From the NCBI GenBank assembly GCA_013203015.1, contig JABMPO010000360.1, forward strand, positions 1-8,942: DNA of 8,942 nt, read 5' to 3'. A program made the position numbers and the translations under genes. The notes under the pieces are model-generated. The model worked only from the letters and a program-made list of their open reading frames with translations, was not told the origin of the DNA and ran no database searches. This document shows, in pieces, positions 1 through 6,134 of the stretch. The stretch comes from Fidelibacterota bacterium. Lineage in GTDB: Bacteria; Fidelibacterota; Marinisomatia; Marinisomatales; TCS56. Positions within the stretch are counted from its first letter, which is position 1. The number at the start of each line of letters is the position of its first letter.

Positions 1-1205
1 ATCTGTGATTCAATTGGCAGTTCGGCACCTTTCAGTAAAAGATTCCAGTACATCCAGCGAAACATCATTTTACCATAATGATTCATTCTAGTCTCTTCCA
101 GCAGCGAAAAAGGTCCTATGCCGGGTAGGGGAAACTTGCCCGGCAGCGGTTCCGTATCATAATTGAAATCAATCAGGATTCCCTTGCCAAACCCGGATTC
201 GATGTAACAATTGGCATGACCATCAAATGCGGCTCGCATTGACCGTCCTTCTATGACGCTTAGAAAGTTTTCGAACAGAATATCGGCTTCAAAGTGAGCA
301 ACCGAACCGGCTTTGGAACTGGGCAGGTCGGTGGCGTCCCCAATCACAAAAATGTTTTTATGAGCCTTGGACTGGAGCGTCTGCTTATCGGTAGGAATAA
401 AATTCAGTTCATCCCCCAAACCGGAGCGTTCAATAACTGCGTCCCCCATGTTGGTTGGGATTGTGATCAGAACATCATAGTCGATTTCCTGTTCTTCCCA
501 AGATACGATTTTGTTGTTTTCCGAATCAACGCGGGCGATATTGAACTCGGAAGTCAAGTGTATATTTTTCTTTCCCAGAAAATCACCGAAGACTTTCGAT
601 GCTTTTGGTTTGGTAAAAGCTCCTGGTAAAGGGGTGACAAAATGGATATCAACCTTATCGCGAATGCCTTGTTCGGTAAACCACCAGTCCGCCAGAAATA
701 CAAATTCAAGCGGTGCTACCGGGCATTTAATTGGCATTTCAGTAATGTTCAACACCAGTTTTCCGCCCTCCCAGTATTTGAAAAATCGGGCTAGTGCGGA
801 TGCTCCTTCAATGGTATAGAAATCAAAAATGTTTTTATGCCAACCCGGTCCTTCCAGGCCTTCGATTTCTGAGGGCGCTATCTTTGAACCGGTGGCAATT
901 ATCAGATAATCATACGCTAGTACTTTGCCATCCTTTAACAATACGCGACTGTTTTCGGGTTCGATTTTAGCAATTTCCGAAAATACCACAGCGGCTCCCG
1001 ATGGGAAAAAATCTCGCTTGGATTTGATCACATCCTGAGGCCCGTAAATTCCAAAAGGAATGAATAAAAAACCCGGTTGATAATAATGGGTTTCGTGTTG
1101 ATCTACGATTGTTATCTGCCATTCGTCTTGGTCCAAGGCCGGTGTTAGCTTGTTCAACATTATTGTCCCGGCTGTGCCCGCTCCCAGGATTACCAATTTT
1201 TTCAT
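1..1205 (-). CDS. Sulfide:quinone oxidoreductase-like FAD-dependent flavoprotein (3' end beyond window)
   Basis: This is an open frame of 401 codons that starts at 1205 and runs off the left edge. The N-terminus has a Rossmann dinucleotide-binding motif (GAGTAG, residues 8-13) with an acidic Asp35 at the end of the second strand. An ATGS motif follows at 104-107, and the second FAD motif, IGDAT, lies at about 288-292. These mark the two-dinucleotide-binding-domain flavoprotein family. Cys161 (in KCPVAP) and Cys333 (in NCYIES) match the two cysteines that carry sulfur or form the redox disulfide next to FAD in sulfide:quinone oxidoreductases. The extra cysteine that many SQRs have near residue 128 is absent. 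The end of the visible part (about 376-395) is rich in Trp, Met and Leu, as in the membrane-attaching tail of SQRs. Known SQRs pass electrons from sulfide to quinone at the cytoplasmic membrane. Substrate and acceptor here are inferred, and a sulfide dehydrogenase-like or other thiol oxidoreductase remains possible. It lies 33 bp behind the MerR gene, very likely in one transcript. The upstream AAGAG is only a weak ribosome site. Confidence 0.82.
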   Translation of the reverse strand, partial: MKKLVILGAGTAGTIMLNKLTPALDQDEWQITIVDQHETHYYQPGFLFIPFGIYGPQDVIKSKRDFFPSGAAVVFSEIAKIEPENSRVLLKDGKVLAYDYLIIATGSKIAPSEIEGLEGPGWHKNIFDFYTIEGASALARFFKYWEGGKLVLNITEMPIKCPVAPLEFVFLADWWFTEQGIRDKVDIHFVTPLPGAFTKPKASKVFGDFLGKKNIHLTSEFNIARVDSENNKIVSWEEQEIDYDVLITIPTNMGDAVIERSGLGDELNFIPTDKQTLQSKAHKNIFVIGDATDLPSSKAGSVAHFEADILFENFLSVIEGRSMRAAFDGHANCYIESGFGKGILIDFNYDTEPLPGKFPLPGIGPFSLLEETRMNHYGKMMFRWMYWNLLLKGAELPIESQ

Positions 1206-1238
1206 CGTAATTATTCTCTTCTTAAGTATTGTTTGTTA

Positions 1239-1697
1239 TTACTGCTTGAAATCGGCCAGTAAATTTTTGTAAAATGATTTAACGTCGCTACATTCATCAG
1301 ATAGCTGATAAACATTGCAGGCCCGGCAATCTTCATCACGGCATTTCGGACCTTTTTTTGATGCTGCCCAGCAAGGTATGAGTGTTGAGTTGTAGGCGTC
1401 ACAATTTTGACGGTCTTCGACTTCACAAGGCTTGATGATCCAGCAGGGAACCAGGGCCAGCAGCGATTTAATCCCGGCAATATTTAAACCCTCCTCGTCG
1501 AGGTGGTGGCGTATGCATTTCAGGCGCCGGATATCGGTATCGGAATACATTCGACGGCCGGTAGCAGTTTTATGCGGTAGGATCAAACCCTTTTCTTCGT
1601 ACATCCGCAAGGTATAGACAGTAGTATTTGTCAACTGCGATGCCACTCCGATTGTATAGAGGGCACGATCTTGATTGGAGCCATTATTATTTATCAT
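1239..1697 (-). CDS. MerR-family regulator with C-terminal two-CW-like cysteine-rich domain
   Basis: A 152-residue protein. Residues about 13-80 form a MerR winged helix-turn-helix: YTIGVASQL, then TVYTLRMYEEKGL, then GRRMYSDTDIRRL, the classic order of recognition helix and wing. The usual long dimerisation helix and metal loop are replaced by a cysteine-rich tail (85-136) with Cys85, 91, 99, 109, 119, 124, 127 and 136. The tail contains two PCW motifs (84-86 and 108-110), an AY pair at 101-102 and CNVY at 127-130. This layout (CW, C, C-x-AY, CW, then a C-rich end with C-x-VY) resembles the small two-CW domain seen in proteins of anaerobes, probably a metal- or cluster-binding fold. MerR proteins act as dimers that twist promoters with over-long spacers. 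I infer that the tail senses redox state, a metal or reactive sulfur and controls this gene and the SQR-like gene behind it. No clear SD precedes the ATG at 1697, but the MerR fold begins only about 12 residues inside, so the start is sound within a few codons. Confidence 0.85.
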   Translation of the reverse strand: MINNNGSNQDRALYTIGVASQLTNTTVYTLRMYEEKGLILPHKTATGRRMYSDTDIRRLKCIRHHLDEEGLNIAGIKSLLALVPCWIIKPCEVEDRQNCDAYNSTLIPCWAASKKGPKCRDEDCRACNVYQLSDECSDVKSFYKNLLADFKQ

Positions 1698-1725
1698 AAT
1701 TTGTTAAAATCATTATTTTTTAACC

Positions 1726-1756
1726 AATATCTCTATTGTGCGCTATAGATTGTCTC
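1726..1756 (-). promoter_or_regulatory. Candidate MerR-type promoter/operator of the regulator-SQR operon
   Basis: Read on the minus strand, GAGACA (1756-1751, 4 of 6 to TTGACA) and GATATT (1731-1726, 4 of 6 to TATAAT) are separated by exactly 19 bp. The spacer is centred on the imperfect dyad CTATAGCGCACAATAG (1748-1733). A 19-20 bp spacer holding a dyad is the hallmark of MerR-activated promoters, and this one lies just ahead of the MerR gene, with an expected transcript start near 1719. The hexamers are weak, as such promoters usually are. The assignment rests on sequence pattern only. Confidence 0.5.
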
Positions 1757-1769
1757 TATTCCGCAATAG
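1756..1769. promoter_or_regulatory. Second operator-like dyad upstream of the MerR gene
   Basis: CTATTCCGCAATAG is a perfect 5-bp inverted repeat (CTATT/AATAG) around CCGC. It shares the CTAT...ATAG ends with the dyad inside the candidate promoter spacer (1733-1748). It abuts and overlaps the -35 hexamer by one base on its upstream side. The octamer TCTCTATT occurs at both 1730-1737 and 1753-1760, 23 bp apart, so the two dyads lie about two helical turns from each other. It could be a second regulator site, but chance cannot be excluded. Confidence 0.3.
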
Positions 1770-1858
1770 AAGTTATCAAGCAGTTTTTTACCTTGCAAGA
1801 TAAAAAGACCCTGTTGTCTGGTATGGCGGTATAAAAAATAAAGTCTGCGTCGATTAGT

Positions 1859-1893
1859 AAAAAAAGAAGCGCCCAGCCGGGCAACGGGGCGCT
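1859..1893 (-). terminator. Intrinsic terminator of the M16 peptidase / DHFR-like unit
   Basis: AGCGCCC (1868-1874) pairs perfectly with GGGCGCT (1887-1893) across a 12-nt loop. On the minus strand the GC-rich stem is followed by CTTC and then seven T residues (1865-1859). It lies about 90 bp beyond the stop of the DHFR-like gene and ahead of the MerR promoter, so it separates the two transcription units. Confidence 0.75.
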
Positions 1894-1983
1894 GAATAAA
1901 ATCAATTGAATCAAGTTGCTGTAAAACAGGGAAAATGTGAAGCCGAAAATAAGAATGTTAACTATTGGTAGCTGTGATCATAA

Positions 1984-2433
1984 TCACTGTTTTGTGATCC
2001 TATATTGAAATTGGTAAATGTTTTTTGATCCCGGGATCGGTATTTTTTTTTCCAGGTTCAGCAAAATATTATTATTCAGAACACCAAAGAATTTTAGCCC
2101 CGACTCAAAAATCAAGGGGTGGTATGTTAAATACAACTGTGTTAAGTAGGGCGCGAAACGGCTGAAAATTTTACTGCCACCGATAATGAAACAACGTTTC
2201 GAATCAATGCCTGTTAAAATTTCCTGGGGATCGTCCTTTCGGTGAACAACAATGGCTTGTCGACCTTTTAGGTCGACAACAAGAGTCTTAAACGTATTTG
2301 ACCCCATGATCACCGGGTAGCCCGTTGTTTGCTTTTTGAATAGCTTTAGGTCTTGCGACCAGCGTACCGGCTCCAGCGAATGACGGGCGATCATTCCATC
2401 GGCTGTTATGGCCGCTATCAGGATCACGTCCAT
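1984..2433 (-). CDS. Dihydrofolate reductase-like (DHFR / RibD C-terminal fold) protein
   Basis: A 149-residue protein counted from the ATG at 2433. It opens with MDVILIAAITADGMIA, the first strand and Met20-type loop of the DHFR/RibD reductase fold. RWSQD (24-28) with F32 and T36 follows, then PVIMGSNTF (40-48) and IIGGSKIF (83-90), the NADPH-binding glycines. Classic DHFR makes tetrahydrofolate from dihydrofolate with NADPH. RibD-type relatives reduce a riboflavin precursor and others are uncharacterised, so the substrate is open. The Trp and Asp are closer together than in E. coli DHFR, resembling the WS...D...F...T layout of divergent DHFRs. The frame is open up to an ATG at 2526, but that would overlap the peptidase gene and add 31 unrelated residues. 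The ATG at 2433 has AAAGG 10 nt upstream and lies 25 bp behind the peptidase stop, so I prefer it. The gene is likely translated from the peptidase transcript. Confidence 0.8.
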   Translation of the reverse strand: MDVILIAAITADGMIARHSLEPVRWSQDLKLFKKQTTGYPVIMGSNTFKTLVVDLKGRQAIVVHRKDDPQEILTGIDSKRCFIIGGSKIFSRFAPYLTQLYLTYHPLIFESGLKFFGVLNNNILLNLEKKIPIPGSKNIYQFQYRITKQ

Positions 2434-2443
2434 TTCTGGGCGG

Positions 2444-2448
2444 CCTTT
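2444..2448 (-). promoter_or_regulatory. Ribosome binding site that decides the DHFR-like start
   Basis: On the minus strand AAAGG is followed by 10 nt and the ATG at 2433-2431. It lies inside the 25-bp gap behind the peptidase stop. It supports this start over the upstream ATG at 2526. Confidence 0.5.
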
Positions 2449-2458
2449 AACTTGCGGC

Positions 2459-5167
2459 TCATGGTTTCTTCTTGGTCTGGTTATCATCCTCAAATGATCC
2501 TGCGGCAACAAATAATAACTGGTCAAGGTTCAGATATTTAGATATAGTTTGGTTAACCTGTGTTAGTGCTATTCCATTGATAATTTTTGGAAAGCGATCA
2601 AGATAATCCAATTTTCGTCCCCGCTCAGCGTTGATTAATACCTGGCCGGCAATTCCGCGTGTAGTGGCCAGCCCGACTTTAAAAGCGCCGGTTATCGTTG
2701 TTTGCTTGTTTTTCAATTCAAGTTCGCTCACGCCTGATTTGATCAGTAATTCCAATTGCTCCAACGTAGCCTGGCGGCCGGCTTCCAGAAGATTCGGGGC
2801 AAATGTTCCCCAGGTAAACCAATAGCCGTCATTATTGTTTTCCACGCCGGCAACGCCAGCACTAATACCATAAGTCAACCCTTGTTGATCGCGCACTGTA
2901 CTCATGAGTCGGGCTGAAAAATTTCCGCCGAGAATGTATAAACCCATCATTAGTGGATAGTAATCCTGGTGATTGCGATCGATTCCGATTGCCTGCCCGA
3001 TAAATGTATCCACGCTGGTTTTATCGGGGATATTGATTTTTCGGGCGGTCATTTTTTTTGCGTTTGCAGTAATGAATTCCGGTAGTGATTCCAGTTCAGA
3101 GGTTCGCCAATCCCCAAACCCTTTTTTCAGTGCGTCGGCAAGCTGGTGGTTTTTAATGTCGCCAACGGCCACAAATTTAAACGATCCCAACCCATATGCA
3201 TGATTGTGAAACTCCGCTAAGTCAGCAACTGATAGCTGCTCAATAAAAGCTATTTCACGATCAATATCATAATGATAATTTGGGTGTCCTTCTGGATACA
3301 ATCCTTGCAAAAAAGCAGTTTGAGCCCGCTGCTGGGGGTTCTCGCGGGCTCGTTCCAATTCACCAATTATTCGCTTTTTTAAATTATCCAAGTCGTCCTC
3401 ATTGAATGCCGGTTCACGCAATTGTTCGGCCAGCAGACTGATGACCAATGAAATATCCATAGATAAACAACGAGCGGAAAATCGTACTCGATAATTACCG
3501 CTGCTGAAATTGATGCTGGCCCCAACCGATTCTAATGCATCGCTGATAGCGTATTTAGTTTTGCCGACTGTCCCCTGATCAAGCATTGCTGCAGTCAGGT
3601 CGGCCACAAACGGATTGGTTTTAGGGCTGTAAACATCGCCGCCTAAAAAGCTACCGTTAATTGTCACCACATCGCGAACGCCATTGTTCATGGTGAATAA
3701 TCGCAAACCGTTGATTATTTCCTTTTCAACGATCTGGCTGGCCAATGTCGCACCGTCGCTCACTGATCCGCCAGCCTGGTTTGATTCTATTGTTAGCACT
3801 GATATTTTCTCCGACGGCTGCCAGGGTTGGGGTTGGTGGATAGCGCTGGGATTAATCGCACCAATCGGTCCATTCGGTTCGGGCACAAACCAACCGGTTG
3901 TACTCTGGCCTTTCACGAGGTACTCCCGTGCTACTCGCCGAACATCGGCAGCAGTCACCTGATTATAGTGCTCAAGCTGACTAGTATATAATGTCCAGTC
4001 ACCAATGGCAATAGCTTCATTAATGCTGCTGGCAATTGAAAATGACCCATCGCGACTGAAAGCCACATCAGCCCGAAGTTGGGCCTGAGCTTTTTTAATT
4101 TCGCTGTCAGTTACACCATTTTCTACAATCTGGGCGTATTCAGTCAAAACAATTTTTTCAATCTCAGAATGATCGGTACCGGGTGTCAAAAAAACATAAG
4201 TGGCAAATAGACCGTTATCGTGAAAAGCAAAATCCCACATAAATAAATTGGTTGCCAATCCCGCGTCCACCAACTTGCGATACAATCGGCTGGATTTTCC
4301 GCCACCCAGTATATTGGACAGTATCTGAATTGGATAAATATCAGGGTTGCGTCCATCGGGAATTTTATGGGCAATACCTACAATTCCAGTTTGTCCGGCG
4401 CGATTAATTTCCAGCCGCCGGGGACCTTCCTGTTTTGGTTCGCTGGTGTACATCCCGGGGATTTCGTGGGGTGACCGAGGATACTGACCAAAATGTTTTT
4501 TGATCATTTCCAGGGCTTTTTCTGTATCAAAGTCGCCGATGACGGTTGCCGTGGCGTTGTTGGGCCAATAATAGGTATTATAAAATTCCTTTAGCCTTTC
4601 GGTTGAAACATTTTCGATATCATCCCGCCAACCAATGGTGGGGTGGTGGTAGGGATGAGCCTGGTAAGCCGTAGCCCAGATGTTTTTATCGAGGGCAGTG
4701 AACGGTTCGTTTTCTCCGTTTTCGAATTCGTTACGCACCACGGTCATTTCGGCTTGGCGGTCTTCATCTCGAATGAACGCATTCCTCATACGATCCGCCT
4801 CAACCTTAATTCCCACCTCCAGATGTTCGCTGGGCAGCAATTCAAAATAATTAGTGCGATCCATCCAGGTAGTGGCATTCATTTGGGCGCCCAGATTTTG
4901 TAAAACTTCGGCCACCCGGGTGCCTTTTTCTCGATTATATTCTTTAGAACCTTTAAACATCATGTGTTCCAGAATATGAGTCGCGCCGGTATAGCCCACG
5001 GCTTCATTACGTGAACCGACATGATAGGTTACCATGAAGGTGGCCACTGGGGCAGAATGGTCTTCCATCAGCAAAACGGTAAAGCCATTGGATTTCAGAC
5101 GGTATTCATCGATTCCACCGGCCGATTTAATATAATCAAATGCGTTATTCGCGCTATTATCTTTCAT
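2459..5167 (-). CDS. M16-family zinc metallopeptidase, two-domain (insulinase/pitrilysin type)
   Basis: A 902-residue protein of double M16 architecture. The N-terminal domain carries the inverted zinc motif HILEH: His64 and His68 bind zinc and Glu67 is the catalytic base. The third zinc ligand is most likely Glu147 in VVRNEFE. An inactive-type partner domain follows (about 190-440). The second half (about 480-890) repeats the fold without an HxxEH site but keeps the substrate-binding Arg/Tyr pair (Arg759 and Tyr766, in TVRDQQGLTYG). This is normal for M16 enzymes, in which two halves close like a clamshell over small peptides or unfolded segments. No signal peptide or lipobox is visible: the N-terminus is polar, and an in-frame TAA directly precedes the ATG. 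The protein is therefore predicted cytoplasmic, whereas many bacterial relatives are exported. The ATG at 5167 has AGGA six bases upstream. It heads a unit with the DHFR-like gene. The natural substrate cannot be told from sequence. Confidence 0.95.
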   Translation of the reverse strand: MKDNSANNAFDYIKSAGGIDEYRLKSNGFTVLLMEDHSAPVATFMVTYHVGSRNEAVGYTGATHILEHMMFKGSKEYNREKGTRVAEVLQNLGAQMNATTWMDRTNYFELLPSEHLEVGIKVEADRMRNAFIRDEDRQAEMTVVRNEFENGENEPFTALDKNIWATAYQAHPYHHPTIGWRDDIENVSTERLKEFYNTYYWPNNATATVIGDFDTEKALEMIKKHFGQYPRSPHEIPGMYTSEPKQEGPRRLEINRAGQTGIVGIAHKIPDGRNPDIYPIQILSNILGGGKSSRLYRKLVDAGLATNLFMWDFAFHDNGLFATYVFLTPGTDHSEIEKIVLTEYAQIVENGVTDSEIKKAQAQLRADVAFSRDGSFSIASSINEAIAIGDWTLYTSQLEHYNQVTAADVRRVAREYLVKGQSTTGWFVPEPNGPIGAINPSAIHQPQPWQPSEKISVLTIESNQAGGSVSDGATLASQIVEKEIINGLRLFTMNNGVRDVVTINGSFLGGDVYSPKTNPFVADLTAAMLDQGTVGKTKYAISDALESVGASINFSSGNYRVRFSARCLSMDISLVISLLAEQLREPAFNEDDLDNLKKRIIGELERARENPQQRAQTAFLQGLYPEGHPNYHYDIDREIAFIEQLSVADLAEFHNHAYGLGSFKFVAVGDIKNHQLADALKKGFGDWRTSELESLPEFITANAKKMTARKINIPDKTSVDTFIGQAIGIDRNHQDYYPLMMGLYILGGNFSARLMSTVRDQQGLTYGISAGVAGVENNNDGYWFTWGTFAPNLLEAGRQATLEQLELLIKSGVSELELKNKQTTITGAFKVGLATTRGIAGQVLINAERGRKLDYLDRFPKIINGIALTQVNQTISKYLNLDQLLFVAAGSFEDDNQTKKKP

Positions 5168-5173
5168 TTAATA

Positions 5174-5177
5174 TCCT
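5174..5177 (-). promoter_or_regulatory. Ribosome binding site of the M16 peptidase
   Basis: AGGA on the minus strand (within GATAGGAT) lies six bases before the ATG at 5167. An in-frame TAA touches the start codon, so the protein cannot begin further upstream. Confidence 0.6.
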
Positions 5178-5227
5178 ATCATTAAAAAATAAATATGGGG
5201 TTCTGCTATTTTCATAGCTATCTAAGA

Positions 5228-5256
5228 ATTTTAATCTCTTACCGCCGGTTTCTTAA
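5228..5256 (-). promoter_or_regulatory. Candidate sigma70-like promoter for the peptidase unit
   Basis: On the minus strand TTAAGA (5256-5251, 4 of 6) and TAAAAT (5233-5228, 5 of 6) are separated by 17 bp. The expected transcript start is near 5221, leaving a leader of about 53 nt. It lies in the 122-bp gap between the methyltransferase stop and the peptidase start. I see no convincing terminator in that gap, so read-through from the methyltransferase gene is possible. A short GCTAT/ATAGC hairpin (5205-5218) lies in the leader. Confidence 0.4.
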
Positions 5257-5289
5257 TCAGTTCCCAGCCTGTTGCTGCTTGTTGGTAGG

Positions 5290-5889
5290 CTAAAATCTGG
5301 AGATTTTGTCATCTAAATGTTTTAACGACGGAAAAAACTGGCCGGTTGTCAGACAGTAGTCTTCATATTCACGGCCGAATTTTTCAATCATTTTTTGTTC
5401 CTCAAAAGAGACCAGCCAACTCCAGAGAAATGACAGCGGAATGACGGCCACCAGTACACTCCAGGAATATTGCCATAATGCCAGGGATCCGGTGGCTGAG
5501 TAAATCAATGCGCTGTATAAGGGATGGCGAACAAATAAAAAAGGTCCGCTGGTAATCAGCTTTTCACCCCAACCCTGGGTTCTCAGAGCGTAAATACCAC
5601 CGCCAACAAGATAGATGGCATCGGCCAGAAACATTATTAATAAAAGCAGGCGCAGTATGGGATAGACTGACATGGGCGGCAAGTCCAGTGCTCGTCCACC
5701 ATAGTAAAACCCGGACCAGACTAGCAGCGTCATCAGAATGCCCGTTGGCCCAACCCCGAGTCTATCCTTTAATGAAATACCTGTCATAGCGGGTGAAAAT
5801 AACGGGAGTCCGAGGCGCGGGTCAACCGGTTTCAGCATATAGCGCTGAGTGAAGAGCTTGGAGTAAAGAGCAGGGAGTTGCGCAACCAT
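5290..5889 (-). CDS. Membrane methyltransferase of the isoprenylcysteine carboxyl methyltransferase (ICMT/PEMT-like) family
   Basis: A 199-residue membrane protein. Hydrophobic segments lie at about 48-66, 76-100, 125-140 and 142-161. The C-terminal signature is clear: GPFLFVRHPLY (115-125; Arg121, His122 and Pro123 are the SAM-binding core), EE at 163-164, then FGREYEDYC (171-179) and a closing FFP (185-187). This matches ICMT-like and phospholipid-methyltransferase-like bacterial proteins, which transfer a methyl group from S-adenosylmethionine to a membrane-embedded substrate. Bacterial members mostly lack a known substrate, so none is assigned. The start is uncertain. The ATG at 5889 is the first possible ATG, since an in-frame TAG precedes it, but it has no SD and lies in a hairpin. 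Met18 (5838) would remove a polar leader and is an alternative. The gene has its own candidate promoter and no functional link to its neighbours is evident. Confidence 0.82.
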   Translation of the reverse strand: MVAQLPALYSKLFTQRYMLKPVDPRLGLPLFSPAMTGISLKDRLGVGPTGILMTLLVWSGFYYGGRALDLPPMSVYPILRLLLLIMFLADAIYLVGGGIYALRTQGWGEKLITSGPFLFVRHPLYSALIYSATGSLALWQYSWSVLVAVIPLSFLWSWLVSFEEQKMIEKFGREYEDYCLTTGQFFPSLKHLDDKISRF

Positions 5890-5899
5890 CTAGGTTGCG
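5881..5899 (-). repeat. Perfect hairpin over the methyltransferase start codon
   Basis: CGCAACC (5881-5887) and GGTTGCG (5893-5899) form a perfect 7-bp stem with a 5-nt loop. In the mRNA the loop holds the in-frame TAG and most of the ATG at 5889-5887. It could limit initiation at this ATG or favour a downstream start. No T-run follows, so it is not an intrinsic terminator. Confidence 0.45.
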
Positions 5900-5940
5900 T
5901 TCTAAGAGCCCTGAGAGCAAAGAGGTGGTGGGAAAGAGGA

Positions 5941-5969
5941 ATCATATTTCAAAACTATATGTAAATCAA
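5941..5969 (-). promoter_or_regulatory. Candidate sigma70-like promoter for the ICMT-like gene
   Basis: On the minus strand TTGATT (5969-5964, 4 of 6) and TATGAT (5946-5941, 5 of 6) are separated by the ideal 17 bp. The expected start is near 5934, leaving a leader of about 45 nt before the ATG at 5889. It lies downstream of the terminator of the nifJ unit, as an independent promoter should. Confidence 0.55.
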
Positions 5970-6070
5970 CGAGTCGGTCAGGGTTTTTCTATCTTCTGAT
6001 TTCCACAGTTAAAACATGTGTTGTCGCTACGAAAAGGACAGTCGTTTCGATTCCGTCACCATGCCAGAAA

Positions 6071-6100
6071 TAAAAAGCCCCAGTTTTATCGGCCGGGGCT
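6071..6100 (-). terminator. Intrinsic terminator of the nifJ / DHOD-like unit
   Basis: AGCCCC (6076-6081) pairs with GGGGCT (6095-6100) across a 13-nt loop. On the minus strand the stem runs into TTTTTATTT. It starts 35 bp beyond the stop codon of the DHOD-like gene. Between it and the methyltransferase start (5890-6070) I see no gene, only the candidate promoter and the start-codon hairpin. Confidence 0.8.
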
Positions 6101-6134
6101 CATATTCAATAGAGGGATATCTATGTATTATGGT

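Noticed and set aside
294..819. Two overlapping plus-strand open frames
   Set aside because: They lie antisense to the clearly coding SQR-like gene, whose motifs (Cys161, IGDAT) sit across the same bases. They have no recognisable domain.
2434..2526. Extended N-terminus of the DHFR-like protein (ATG at 2526)
   Set aside because: It would overlap the peptidase gene by 68 bp and adds a basic stretch unrelated to the DHFR fold. The ATG at 2433 has a ribosome site and begins exactly at the first strand of the fold.
5266..5291. AGCCT...AGGCT inverted repeat behind the methyltransferase stop as a terminator
   Set aside because: The stem is only 5 bp with a 16-nt loop and no T-run follows on the minus strand.
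5987..6047. Minus-strand fragment reading CPFRSDNTCFNCGNQ, like half a zinc ribbon
   Set aside because: The open stretch is only about 25 codons between two TGA stops and has no ATG or GTG start. Adjacent frames do not extend it. It may be a gene remnant but is too short to support.
6049..6065. TTTCGATTCCGTCACC, resembling the T-arm and end of a tRNA
   Set aside because: The would-be T-stem does not pair, and no D-arm, anticodon arm or acceptor partner is found at the right distance on either strand.
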